The notes beneath the pieces are model-generated. The model worked only from the letters and a program-made list of their open reading frames with translations, was not told the DNA's origin and ran no database searches. Shown here in pieces: positions 15,746 through 23,378 of a DNA stretch of 30,536 nucleotides. The stretch's first letter is position 1. Each line of letters begins with the position of its first letter. The DNA is from Alistipes sp. (GTDB taxonomy: Bacteria; Bacteroidota; Bacteroidia; Bacteroidales; Rikenellaceae): positions 1 through 30,536 of the forward strand of contig JAFOZN010000083.1 of the NCBI GenBank assembly GCA_017391185.1, in the 5' to 3' direction. The position numbers and the translations under genes were made by a program.

Positions 15746-17185
15746 TTATAGAGAAATTTCCTCCTCTTTGCCCAAATGTTTTTCCAATTGGCGTTGTCTT
15801 TTATTGTCAATTTTGATACTCAACTTGTTGAGCAGTCGAGCAGAGGTCATTATCGATTGCGAACCTTTGTATAATTTATCCACCGATTTATTGTAGTTCT
15901 TTGTAGCCTCAGTAAGGTTCTCTCCGATCGAATCTACGAAGGCTGTGAAGTCAGCAATACGCTCCAACATATTCTTGGCGTGGGAATATACCTCCTCCTG
16001 ATTCTCTATCTGAGCCTGTTGTACCCAAGCGTTGCGGATTAGGCGCAAAACCAGCAACAGATTCTGCTCGCTGGTTATAAATACTCCTTGTTCAAAGGCC
16101 CAACTCCACAAACATCTATCGTTTAGCATGGCAAGTTGCATAGCTGAGTCGTTGGGGATGAACATTATGGTGTAGGGTAGTGGCGTGCGCCCCTCGTGCT
16201 TGTATTGCGAGTATTTCTTGGTAGAAAGCTCCTTTACGTGTTTGGTTACACTATCCACGTGTCGTTTGATTGCAGCTTCTTTCTCAGCCTCACTTTCGGC
16301 GTTGCAATACTCGATGAATGCCGTAAGCGAAACTTTTGAATCTATATACATGGCGCTGTTGTCGGGATAGTAGATCACCACATCGGGTTTCATTACCTTG
16401 TTGGTTTCACTGTTTTTTACCGTCTCGCCATGCTCATCGCGAATGGTTTTCTGCATATAATACTCCTTGCCCAACTGTAATCCCGAACTCTCCAAAAGCC
16501 TGTCAAGGATCGCTTCACCCCAATCTCCCTGCACCTTGGTTTTGTTGCTCAGGGCATGAGCTAATCTGTCGGCCTCTTGGCTGAGTTGCGCACTGCTACG
16601 CAACATCTGCTCAATCTTCTCACTCAGCGAAGCAGTATTTTTGGTGCTGTTCTCGCGTGTGGAATCAATGGCCTCTTTCATATGTTTGAGGCTTTCGTGG
16701 TAGGGCTTGAGCAGAGCATCTATCGACTCCGAATTGGCTTGATTTAGACTCTTGGTCTTGTTCTCCAAAAGTTCGTAAGTCTCTCGTTGCAACTTCTCTT
16801 TGATAAGTTCCAATTGCTTGGCAAAATCCTCACGGCGTTGCTCATCATGCTCCTGCTCGCGGCGTAGGAGATTAGAGTTTTCATTACGTAGAGTCGCAAC
16901 TTCACTCTGAGCTTTGGAGATCTCCTCTCTTAGAGCATTGCACTCTTTGTTGAGGCTCTCGGCCAACTCTGCCTTGAGCTCCAATCGAGCCACCTCTTGC
17001 AGCGAAGTGGATAGTTGCTTGGATAACTCTGCCCCTTCGGCGAGGGATTTATCTCGCTCCGATGTACGTTCATCTAAGGCTGATGCTATTGCCGAAATTT
17101 TTGCTCCTTGCATAAAATAGGCCATCAGAAATCCAACCAGAATTCCCACTATGACCCCTCCGAAAATCAGTATATCGCTTTGCAT
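15746..17185 (-). CDS. rmuC: RmuC-family DNA recombination protein
   Basis: A protein of 479 residues with one N-terminal membrane helix (about residues 5-25), a long coiled coil (about 30-210, rich in Glu, Gln, Lys and Ala heptads) and the RmuC domain (about 215-430). That domain shows VQGDWGEAILDRLLESSGL, KPDVVIYYPD and IDSKVSLTAF. The RmuC domain has a PD-(D/E)xK nuclease-like fold, and E. coli RmuC limits recombination at inverted repeats. The length and order of parts are typical. It is monocistronic or nearly so: the downstream acyltransferase begins 66 bases later with its own candidate promoter, and its upstream side faces the divergent HAD operon. Confidence 0.92.
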   Translation of the reverse strand: MQSDILIFGGVIVGILVGFLMAYFMQGAKISAIASALDERTSERDKSLAEGAELSKQLSTSLQEVARLELKAELAESLNKECNALREEISKAQSEVATLRNENSNLLRREQEHDEQRREDFAKQLELIKEKLQRETYELLENKTKSLNQANSESIDALLKPYHESLKHMKEAIDSTRENSTKNTASLSEKIEQMLRSSAQLSQEADRLAHALSNKTKVQGDWGEAILDRLLESSGLQLGKEYYMQKTIRDEHGETVKNSETNKVMKPDVVIYYPDNSAMYIDSKVSLTAFIEYCNAESEAEKEAAIKRHVDSVTKHVKELSTKKYSQYKHEGRTPLPYTIMFIPNDSAMQLAMLNDRCLWSWAFEQGVFITSEQNLLLVLRLIRNAWVQQAQIENQEEVYSHAKNMLERIADFTAFVDSIGENLTEATKNYNKSVDKLYKGSQSIMTSARLLNKLSIKIDNKRQRQLEKHLGKEEEISL

Positions 17186-17210
17186 TGCTTAGTCTTTAAA
17201 ATTATTCTTA

Positions 17211-17243
17211 CAAATTTAAGAATAAAAACTCAAACTCCTTCAA
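17211..17243 (-). promoter_or_regulatory. Candidate rmuC promoter
   Basis: On the minus strand TAAATTTG (17218-17211) matches TAnnTTTG, 26 bases before the rmuC start. A TTG lies 22 bases further upstream (17243-17241), a slightly long spacer. The leader would be about 20 bases. Confidence 0.4.
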
Positions 17244-17290
17244 TCTTCTCTATTTTTAATCAAACAAAAAGAGTGTTGCTCTGAAATTTT

Positions 17291-17320
17291 TTGATATTAA
17301 ATCAGAATCAGCTATATTTG
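17291..17320 (+). promoter_or_regulatory. Promoter of the HAD-symporter-rdgB operon
   Basis: TTG (17291-17293), exactly 19 bases, then TATATTTG (17313-17320) is a perfect Bacteroidetes consensus promoter. The start point would be near 17326, giving a leader of about 28 bases before the HAD start codon at 17354. Confidence 0.75.
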
Positions 17321-17353
17321 TTAAATATTAACCTGTTTGAAACAATTTGTAAT

Positions 17354-18184
17354 ATGCAGACCATAGCATTGATATATGATTTTGACGGCACGCTTGCTCC
17401 GGGTAATATGCAAGAGTACGATTTTATCCCAGCCGTAGGCAAGAGTAATCGAGAGTTTTGGAGCGAGGCAAACGACCTCGCCGAGGATCAGGATGCCGAT
17501 CCTATTCTGACCTATATGGCTCGTATGATTCAGGAGGCTCAGAGTAAGGGAATGTCACTTCGCCGTGAAGCATTTCAGGCTTCGGGTAGAAATATCACAT
17601 ATTATGAGGGTGTCAAGACCTGGTTTGCCCGCATGAATAGTTATGCTGAGGAGCGAGGCTTTAAGCTACTACACTATGTCAACTCTTCGGGCCTCAAGGA
17701 GATTATCGAGGGAACATCCATCGCCCATGAGTTTAAACATATCTACGCCTGCTCGTTTCTCTATAATGTCGATGGTATAGCCTATTGGCCAGCCGTGGCG
17801 ATTAATTATACCAACAAGACTCAGTTCATCTTCAAGATTAATAAGGGCGTGGAGTCGGTCTATGACACCAAAAAGGTGAATGAATATATGGAGGAGAATC
17901 GCCGTCCTGTGCCATTCAAGCGCATGATTTATGTTGGAGATGGTACTACCGACATCCCATGTATGCGTCTGGTGAAAAATTTTGGTGGTCACTCTATCGC
18001 GGTCTATAATCCAGAGGATAAAGGCAAGCGTAAGGAGATGAATACCTTGATTCGAGATAACCGTGTGAATCATGTCTGCCCTGCCGATTATTCCGAGGGC
18101 TCGGAGATGGATACCGTAGTTAAGACCATCATCGACAAAATCGCTATGGATTCACGTCTTGAACAGTTAGAGGTTGCTAAATAG
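17354..18184 (+). CDS. HAD-superfamily phosphatase
   Basis: A cytoplasmic haloacid-dehalogenase-fold hydrolase of 276 residues. The start MQTIALIYDFDGT is chosen because the earlier reading frame runs across the promoter. Motif I is DFDGT with nucleophile Asp9 and acid/base Asp11; motif IV is YVGDGTTDIPC, typical of phosphoserine-phosphatase-like HAD proteins. Between them a helical cap (about residues 40-130) is present. No lipid or nucleic-acid targeting sequence is seen. The gene is followed after 9 bases by an amino-acid symporter and then rdgB, all driven from the promoter at 17291. A metabolite phosphatase role is likely; the substrate cannot be read, and phosphoserine is only one possibility. 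Confidence 0.85.
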   Translation: MQTIALIYDFDGTLAPGNMQEYDFIPAVGKSNREFWSEANDLAEDQDADPILTYMARMIQEAQSKGMSLRREAFQASGRNITYYEGVKTWFARMNSYAEERGFKLLHYVNSSGLKEIIEGTSIAHEFKHIYACSFLYNVDGIAYWPAVAINYTNKTQFIFKINKGVESVYDTKKVNEYMEENRRPVPFKRMIYVGDGTTDIPCMRLVKNFGGHSIAVYNPEDKGKRKEMNTLIRDNRVNHVCPADYSEGSEMDTVVKTIIDKIAMDSRLEQLEVAK

Positions 18185-18193
18185 TTGAGGCTT

Positions 18194-19342
18194 ATGAAGA
18201 ATTTTAAGTTTGGTCTATTGCCACGCATCTTGCTCGCCATAGTTTTGGGTATCGCCTTGGGTAGTTTCCTGCCTGAATCTCGTGGCCTGCTTACATTTAA
18301 TGATTTTTTTAGTCAGTTTTTAGGTTTCTTTATTCCGATTCTGATTGTTGGTTTGGTAGCTCCATCTATCGCTGAGGTGGGCAACAGCGCAGGTCGTATG
18401 TTGCTTCTGACTGCACTGTTGGCCTATGGATCGACTGTGGTCGCGGGTTTTGCCTCCTATTTTACGGGTGCAACTCTCTTTCCTTCAATGATTGATGCTT
18501 CGGCTGCTACCCAGCTTTCGGCACAGAGCTCTACGCTTACACCCTATTTTTCGGTGCAGATTCCTCCGCTAATGGATGTGATGACGGCTCTTGTGTTGGC
18601 ATTTATCGTGGGCTTGGGTATGGCATATCTCAAGGGGAATGTTCTACGTGAGGCATCATTTGAGTTCCGTGAGATCGTAACCAAGACCATTGCTACGGTA
18701 ATTATCCCTCTTTTGCCGATATATATCTTCGGTATCTTCTACAATATGGCTGCTTCGGGTGAGGTGATGCGCGTGGTGAGTCTGTTTGTTAAGATTATAG
18801 TGGTTATCTTCGTATTGCATATCCTTTGGTTGGTGGCTCTTTATGTGGTTGCAGGTCTGGTTTCGGGTAAGAATCCTTTTAAGATGCTCGGAACAATGTT
18901 GCCAGCATACTTTACAGCTTTGGGTACTCAATCTTCTGCCGCTACGATCCCTGTCACTCTTGCGCAAGCGGTGCGTATGGGCGTGAGAGAGGAGGTTGCA
19001 GGTTTTGTTGTTCCTCTGTGTGCTACAATCCACCTTTCGGGAAGTATGCTCAAGATTGTTGCCTGTGCATTGGCTCTGATGATGATGCAGGGCATGGAGT
19101 ATAATTTTAGTATCTTTGCGGGCTTTATCATGATGCTCGGTATCACTATGGTTGCAGCTCCTGGAGTCCCCGGTGGCGCTATTATGGCTGCGTTGGGAGT
19201 ACTCACCTCGATTTTGGGGTTTGGGCCAGCCGATCAGGCTTTGATGATCTCGCTCTATATCGCTATGGATAGCTTTGGTACGGCATGTAATGTTACGGGA
19301 GATGGAGCCTTGGCGATGATAATTGATGGGATTAAAAAATAA
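18194..19342 (+). CDS. Dicarboxylate/amino acid:cation symporter (DAACS), atypical substrate site
   Basis: A sodium- or proton-coupled amino-acid transporter of the GltPh/SstT fold, 382 residues with eight membrane helices and two re-entrant hairpins. The ATG at 18194 is preferred over a TTG nine bases earlier that directly abuts the previous stop. HP1 carries TQSSAATIP (Ser247, Ser248), HP2 has [10 protein letters not shown], and helix 8 has [12 protein letters not shown]. Aligned by spacing with GltPh, Asp394, Thr398, Asn401 and Asp405 are kept (Asp359, Thr363, Asn366, Asp370), but Arg397, which holds the aspartate side chain, is Gly362. The helix 7 NMDG sodium motif is HLSG (280-283). A neutral substrate such as serine, threonine or alanine is therefore more likely than a dicarboxylate. 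It is the middle gene of a three-gene operon. Confidence 0.87.
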   Translation: MKNFKFGLLPRILLAIVLGIALGSFLPESRGLLTFNDFFSQFLGFFIPILIVGLVAPSIAEVGNSAGRMLLLTALLAYGSTVVAGFASYFTGATLFPSMIDASAATQLSAQSSTLTPYFSVQIPPLMDVMTALVLAFIVGLGMAYLKGNVLREASFEFREIVTKTIATVIIPLLPIYIFGIFYNMAASGEVMRVVSLFVKIIVVIFVLHILWLVALYVVAGLVSGKNPFKMLGTMLPAYFTALGTQSSAATIPVTLAQAVRMGVREEVAGFVVPLCATIHLSGSMLKIVACALALMMMQGMEYNFSIFAGFIMMLGITMVAAPGVPGGAIMAALGVLTSILGFGPADQALMISLYIAMDSFGTACNVTGDGALAMIIDGIKK

Positions 19343-19353
19343 AAAGAGATATT

Positions 19354-19926
19354 ATGAAGATTGTTTTTGCTACCAATAATGCTCATAAATTACAAGAGGT
19401 ACAGCAGGTCTTGGGTTCCGAGTTTGAGCTTATTACGCTTCGTGATTGTGGTGTTACGGAGGATATCCCAGAGAATGAGCCTACGCTCGAAGGAAATGCT
19501 TTGGCTAAGGCTCGTTATATTTATCAGCGTACGGGGTATGATTGCTTTGCCGATGATACAGGTTTGGAGGTTGATGCGTTGGGCGGTGAGCCAGGTGTTC
19601 GCTCTGCTCGATATGCTACCGATGGCCACGATGATCAGGCCAATAAGCGACTTTTGCTTGAGCGTCTTGAGGGTAAAGAGAATCGCGAGGCCCAATTTCG
19701 TACGGCTGTTGCTCTGATCCTTGGTGGCGAGGAGTATCTCTTCGAGGGTGTAGTGCGAGGTGAGATTACCACTTCGGAGCGTGGTGAGGGCGGCTTTGGT
19801 TATGATCCTTTGTTTGTGCCCGAAGGCTATGATAAGACCTTTGCGGAGCTATCAGCCGAAGAGAAAAATGCTATCTCGCATCGTGGTCGTGCGGTGAGAA
19901 AATTGGCTGAGTTCCTAAAAAAATAG
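19354..19926 (+). CDS. rdgB: Non-canonical purine NTP pyrophosphatase (RdgB/HAM1)
   Basis: Hydrolyses dITP, ITP and XTP to monophosphates, keeping deaminated purines out of DNA and RNA. The protein is 190 residues, the usual length. It shows the family start [11 protein letters not shown], the acidic site [24 protein letters not shown], the GGFGYDPLF motif and the terminal SHRGRA motif. The start follows the symporter stop by 11 bases with AAAAAGAGAT before it. It ends 18 bases before a strong terminator stem. Confidence 0.95.
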   Translation: MKIVFATNNAHKLQEVQQVLGSEFELITLRDCGVTEDIPENEPTLEGNALAKARYIYQRTGYDCFADDTGLEVDALGGEPGVRSARYATDGHDDQANKRLLLERLEGKENREAQFRTAVALILGGEEYLFEGVVRGEITTSERGEGGFGYDPLFVPEGYDKTFAELSAEEKNAISHRGRAVRKLAEFLKK

Positions 19927-19944
19927 TATTTTTGAAATATGCAG

Positions 19945-19976
19945 AAAGGGCTTCAACCGTATGGCTGAAGCCCTTT
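19945..19976. terminator. Bidirectional terminator between rdgB and tRNA-Leu
   Basis: AAAGGGCTTCA (19945-19955) pairs perfectly with TGAAGCCCTTT (19966-19976) around a 10-base loop. It is followed by T on plus and, on minus, an A-to-T mixed tract with a T-rich stretch some 20 bases on. It ends the rdgB operon on plus. It also lies only three bases past the 3' end of tRNA-Leu on minus, so it probably serves both. Confidence 0.8.
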
Positions 19977-19979
19977 TAG

Positions 19980-20065
19980 TACTCGAAACCGGAATCGAAC
20001 CGGTACGGGCATTACTGCCCACAGGATTTTAAGTCCGGCGTGTCTACCTATTCCACCATTCGAGC
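19980..20065 (-). tRNA. tRNA-Leu, anticodon UAA
   Basis: An 86-nt class II tRNA. The acceptor arm GCTCGAA pairs with TTCGAGT (one G-U at the end) with discriminator A. The D-loop has GGTAGAC. The anticodon loop CTTAAAA gives anticodon TAA with A37 and A38. The long variable arm GGGCA-GTAA-TGCCC confirms leucine, and the T arm is ACCGG-TTCGATT-CCGGT. CCA is not encoded. The second pair of the anticodon stem is a C-U mismatch (20037/20023). It should read UUA and UUG codons. Confidence 0.95.
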
Positions 20066-20096
20066 AACCGCTAACTTAAAATTGAGTTAGATGGCA

Positions 20097-20126
20097 CAAA
20101 AGTAGCAAAATTATTTCAAAGTGCAA
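20097..20126 (-). promoter_or_regulatory. Promoter of tRNA-Leu, overlapping the end of miaA
   Basis: On minus, TTG (20126-20124), exactly 19 bases, then TACTTTTG (20104-20097) matches the Bacteroidetes consensus perfectly. The -33 part is inside the last codons of miaA, which stops at 20111. Transcription would begin near 20090, about 25 bases before the tRNA. A small stem CTAACT/AGTTAG lies in that leader. Confidence 0.72.
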
Positions 20127-21028
20127 ATCTTTGAATCTATATATTCCAAAATCTTCTCTGTTTCCGAGGGCTCAAACCACTCAAAATCCTTGTCTGCACG
20201 AAACCATGTGAGTTGTCGTTTGGCATATCGGCGCGAGTTGCGTTTGATTAGTTCTATTGCCTCCTCACGACTGATCTTGCCATCAAAATGGTCAAACCAC
20301 TCTCTGTAACCTACGGTTTGCAGCGCATTTAACTCTCTGAGGGGATATACCTTCAGAGCCTCATCATAAAGTCCTGCTTGAACCATCTTATCGACTCTGA
20401 GGTCTATTCGCTCATACAACACCTCGCGATCCATGTTTACCGCGATTTTTATGATATTGAAAGGTCTCTGACGTTTCACTCCGCTTCTAAGTGAAGAGTA
20501 GGTCTTACCCGTAGAGATGCAGACCTCCAAAGCTCGGACTACACGTGCGGGATTTTTCCTATCTACGACCTCATAAAAATCGGGATCAAGACGGCGTAAC
20601 TCCTCTGCTAGGGCTTCTACACCCTCAGCTTTGCATCTTGTGTTAAGCTCCTCTCTGAGTCGTGGATCTACCTCTGGCAGATCATCCATTCCCTCGCACA
20701 GAGCTTTTATATACAATCCCGATCCGCCTACGGCTACTACGATATCATGTTTTTGGAAAAGCTCCTCCAAACGGCTCAGAGCCTCAGTCTCGTATGCCCC
20801 CGAATTAAAGTCATCCTTTAGCTCGCGGTCTGCAATGAAATGATGCTCAGCCATCTGCAACTCTTCTGCGGTGGGTTGAGCCGTACCGATGGGTATTCCT
20901 CGGTAGAATTGGCGTGAGTCGGTAGAGATGATGGGGCAGTGGTAGTATCGGGCCACACGAATGCTGAGATCGGTTTTTCCCGATCCCGTAGGGCCTGCTA
21001 TGACTACCAGATGCTTAGTATTCGTCAT
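20111..21028 (-). CDS. miaA: tRNA dimethylallyltransferase MiaA
   Basis: Adds a dimethylallyl group to A37 of tRNAs that read codons beginning with U. The protein is 305 residues starting MTNTKHLVVIAG. The ATG at 21028 is used because the only upstream alternative is a TTG. The P-loop GPTGSGKT is at residues 12-19, followed by ISTDSRQFYRGIPIGTAQPT, VGGSGLYIKAL, and the late ALQTVGYREW motif with RRYAKRQLTWFR. All family landmarks are present and the length is normal. Its start overlaps the end of the preceding gene by 14 bases, implying translational coupling. The gene immediately downstream is tRNA-Leu(UAA), whose A36-A37-A38 loop is the type MiaA modifies. Confidence 0.95.
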   Translation of the reverse strand: MTNTKHLVVIAGPTGSGKTDLSIRVARYYHCPIISTDSRQFYRGIPIGTAQPTAEELQMAEHHFIADRELKDDFNSGAYETEALSRLEELFQKHDIVVAVGGSGLYIKALCEGMDDLPEVDPRLREELNTRCKAEGVEALAEELRRLDPDFYEVVDRKNPARVVRALEVCISTGKTYSSLRSGVKRQRPFNIIKIAVNMDREVLYERIDLRVDKMVQAGLYDEALKVYPLRELNALQTVGYREWFDHFDGKISREEAIELIKRNSRRYAKRQLTWFRADKDFEWFEPSETEKILEYIDSKICTLK

Positions 21029-21533
21029 CGTAATTGTCGTCTCCGTCAAAGTCGTTGAACTCGCCCATTATCTCATCGAAGATAGAGCCGCTATCCTCGC
21101 TCGCCTCAGGATCGTATTGATCGGGCGTTGCGGCGTGAGCAAACTGCAAACGAGGGTAGGTCATCCCTTTCTGAGGATCCTTTGCCTCGATTAACTCTAT
21201 GTAGTATGCTCGCTGAGTGAATGGATCGAAGATATATATCAACCTATCATGCAGATGGTGCATTATCTCTCCCAAGACAGCCTCCTCCATAGGTTTTGGA
21301 GAGCCCGAACCTCCATCACCCATGCCGATACCCATATCCATATAGGTGTACTCCTGCAGGCGCTCCCAACGCTCGTCTGCCGTATAGAACGAAGCCATGC
21401 ATTGGTCATATTTTAACATCTCGATGATGAACTCGTGCATCTGAAGCAGGGTAGAGGTCTCCTCCATCTCGAAATCGCGCACAAAGTTGTCGTTCTCATC
21501 GCTGAGCATGCGGAATCTGAAAATTGTTGCCAT
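21015..21533 (-). CDS. Plasmid pRiA4b ORF-3-like family protein
   Basis: A small soluble acidic protein of 172 residues. The opening IFRFRMLSDENDNFVRDFEME, then LLQMHEFIIEMLKYDQCMASFYTADERWE, and the later IYIFDPFTQRAYYIELIEA resemble the pRiA4b ORF-3 (IS1096-passenger-like) domain, which has no proven biochemical role. The C-terminal 25 residues are mainly Asp, Glu, Ser and Tyr and are probably disordered. No membrane or signal segment is seen. It follows the MalY-like gene by 8 bases and overlaps miaA by 14, so it belongs to that operon. No transposase or repeat flanks it; it appears to be a settled chromosomal gene. The family call is from memory of sequence pattern, so moderate confidence. 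Confidence 0.65.
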   Translation of the reverse strand: MATIFRFRMLSDENDNFVRDFEMEETSTLLQMHEFIIEMLKYDQCMASFYTADERWERLQEYTYMDMGIGMGDGGSGSPKPMEEAVLGEIMHHLHDRLIYIFDPFTQRAYYIELIEAKDPQKGMTYPRLQFAHAATPDQYDPEASEDSGSIFDEIMGEFNDFDGDDNYDDEY

Positions 21534-21541
21534 AATTTTGT

Positions 21542-22735
21542 CTATTTCTTGTTGTTCCTATTCTCTATTGCATTTTTAAGGTTCTGGAGAGCCCGCTCAA
21601 GTGTCGAGCGTTGTGTGCCTACATTCATCCTCATGTGTTGCTCACCCTCCTTGCCAAACATCGCTCCGTCATTCATCGCAAGGTGTGCCTCGTTTATCAA
21701 GAACTCCACCAAAGCTTTATGTTCCATCCCCAAAGCCGAGAAGTCGAGCCATACGAGATATGATGCTTCGGGCTTGATGACCTTCACTTGTGGGATGTTG
21801 GCTTTCAGATAATTATCTACGAAATCAATATTCTGCTCTATATAGCAGATCATCTGCTTGCGCCAATCATCACCCTTCGTGAACGCCGCTTCGGTGGCTA
21901 CCATTGCAAAAATCGTAGCCATCTCAAACTCATTAGCCTTAAGCCACGAGAATAACTTTTGGCGAAGTTCGGGGTTTGGTACTATGGCGTATGAGCTCAC
22001 AATGCCCGCAATGTTGAATGTCTTGGATGGCGCACCGAATGTGATGCTGCAAGCTGCGGCCTTGTCAGATACGGTGGCAAAAGGGATGTGTTTGTGGCCA
22101 TAGAGTGGCATATCGCAATGAATCTCATCTGATATTACAATGAGATTGTGCTTGTGTGCAATTTCAGCCAATCGTACAAGAGTCTCTTTCGGCCAGCAGA
22201 TGCCGATAGGGTTGTGTGGGTTGGCAAGGATTAGGATTTTGCATTTGTCATCAATGATCTGCTCCAAATGCTCGAAATCCATCTCATAATGCTCCCCATC
22301 GGTGCATTTTAGCGGGTTGAAGATTACCTCTCTTTCGTTATCCTGCGGTACAAGACGGAATGGATGGTAAATTGGTGGTTGGATAATTATCTTATCTCCC
22401 TTCTCAGTCAGGCGATTTACCACCATGCCGATACCCTTTACAATACCGGGGATATAACACATCCAATCGCGCTCCACCTCCCAATCGTGGCGAGCCTTGA
22501 GCCATGATTGGATGCTCTGCCAATAGGCCTCATACTCGAAAGTATATCCGAGTATGGGATGGGAGAGTCTCTCTTTCATCGCATCGATGATGAAATCGGG
22601 AGTCTCGAAATCCATATCTGCAACCCACAGAGGGATAAGATCCTCTCTAAGGAAAGTCTCCTTCATCCCATCGTGCTTGACGCAATGCGTACCACGGCGA
22701 GATGTAGGTTTATTAAAGTCGTAAACTTTGTTCAT
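21542..22735 (-). CDS. MalY/PatB-family PLP aminotransferase (probable cystathionine beta-lyase)
   Basis: A fold-type I PLP enzyme of 397 residues, normal for the MalY/PatB group. LIPLWVADMDFETP near the N-terminus, ANPHNPIGICW, VISDEIHCDMPLYG and the PLP lysine in GAPSKTFNIAG are all as expected. Such enzymes usually cleave C-S bonds of cystathionine or cysteine conjugates, giving homocysteine or pyruvate and ammonia; some act as aminotransferases. It begins the operon with the pRiA4b-like gene and miaA. A possible -7 element lies 29 bases upstream of the start. The family is clear; the physiological substrate is not. Confidence 0.88.
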   Translation of the reverse strand: MNKVYDFNKPTSRRGTHCVKHDGMKETFLREDLIPLWVADMDFETPDFIIDAMKERLSHPILGYTFEYEAYWQSIQSWLKARHDWEVERDWMCYIPGIVKGIGMVVNRLTEKGDKIIIQPPIYHPFRLVPQDNEREVIFNPLKCTDGEHYEMDFEHLEQIIDDKCKILILANPHNPIGICWPKETLVRLAEIAHKHNLIVISDEIHCDMPLYGHKHIPFATVSDKAAACSITFGAPSKTFNIAGIVSSYAIVPNPELRQKLFSWLKANEFEMATIFAMVATEAAFTKGDDWRKQMICYIEQNIDFVDNYLKANIPQVKVIKPEASYLVWLDFSALGMEHKALVEFLINEAHLAMNDGAMFGKEGEQHMRMNVGTQRSTLERALQNLKNAIENRNNKK

Positions 22736-22763
22736 CTTCTTTTGTCTCTGAAAAACGATATAA

Positions 22764-22771
22764 CAAAGATA
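22764..22771 (-). promoter_or_regulatory. Candidate -7 element before the MalY-like gene
   Basis: TATCTTTG on minus fits TAnnTTTG, 28 bases before the start codon, but no TTG is found at the usual distance upstream. It is the likely start of the malY-like/pRiA4b-like/miaA operon. Confidence 0.35.
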
Positions 22772-22811
22772 CGAGAAAAAATGAAAAAGTCTAAAAAAAT
22801 ATCCGAATAGA

Positions 22812-23369
22812 TTATGGAATTGAATAGAGCCTTAGCTCTTTGGCGAGAATTTTCTCCTTGCCACCCAGGATTTTGTCCAGCAAGGCGTGGAATTTGGGCG
22901 AGTGGTTGTGGTGTACGGTGTGGCACAACTCATGCAGGAGTACGTAGTCTATAAGATGTTTGGGTAGAGTCATCAGATATAGGCTCAGCGAAATGTTATT
23001 CTGCCCTGTGCATGATCCCCATTTTGTGCGAGCAGCACGTATAGTGACTTTGTTATATTTGAGTCCTGTGATTTGAGATAGCTCCTCCAATCTTGCAGGA
23101 AGATAACTCTTTGCCTTGAGGCGCAATGCCTCTATCTGCTCAGAGTTTGGCTTGGGTGTAGAGGGGCGATTTTTATATTTTTGGAGAGTAGCTTCTACCC
23201 AATCAACTTTGCTCTCCAGAAATGCTAATGCTCGCTTGAGTGATATATATGGCGGAAAAGAGAGTCTGATGCGCCCCGAAGGGTGTACAGAAAGCGAGAC
23301 ACGCCTACTTCGGCGTGTCTGGCTCAGTATAATTTCCCCCAAACGAGGGTGATCAAAACTCTGGAGCAT
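22812..23369 (-). CDS. YgjP-like (WLM/DUF45) zinc metallopeptidase-fold protein
   Basis: A protein of 185 residues in the M48-like YgjP/DUF45 family. The zinc motif HELCH followed by HHNHSPKFHALL gives the expected His, Glu, His and distal ligand. The TKWGSC pattern upstream is also characteristic of the family. There is no signal peptide or membrane helix, so it is cytosolic. E. coli YgjP has been described as a UTP pyrophosphatase, although a peptidase role is often assumed from the motif. It follows rlmB by 9 bases, so it is probably expressed from that gene's transcript. The reaction remains uncertain. Confidence 0.85.
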   Translation of the reverse strand: MLQSFDHPRLGEIILSQTRRSRRVSLSVHPSGRIRLSFPPYISLKRALAFLESKVDWVEATLQKYKNRPSTPKPNSEQIEALRLKAKSYLPARLEELSQITGLKYNKVTIRAARTKWGSCTGQNNISLSLYLMTLPKHLIDYVLLHELCHTVHHNHSPKFHALLDKILGGKEKILAKELRLYSIP

Positions 23370-23378
23370 TGCAATGAT

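Noticed and set aside
21029..21049. Upstream TTG start for MiaA
   Set aside because: The ATG at 21028 leaves the P-loop at the usual distance from the N-terminus, and the extra MTETTIT residues come from overlap with the previous gene.
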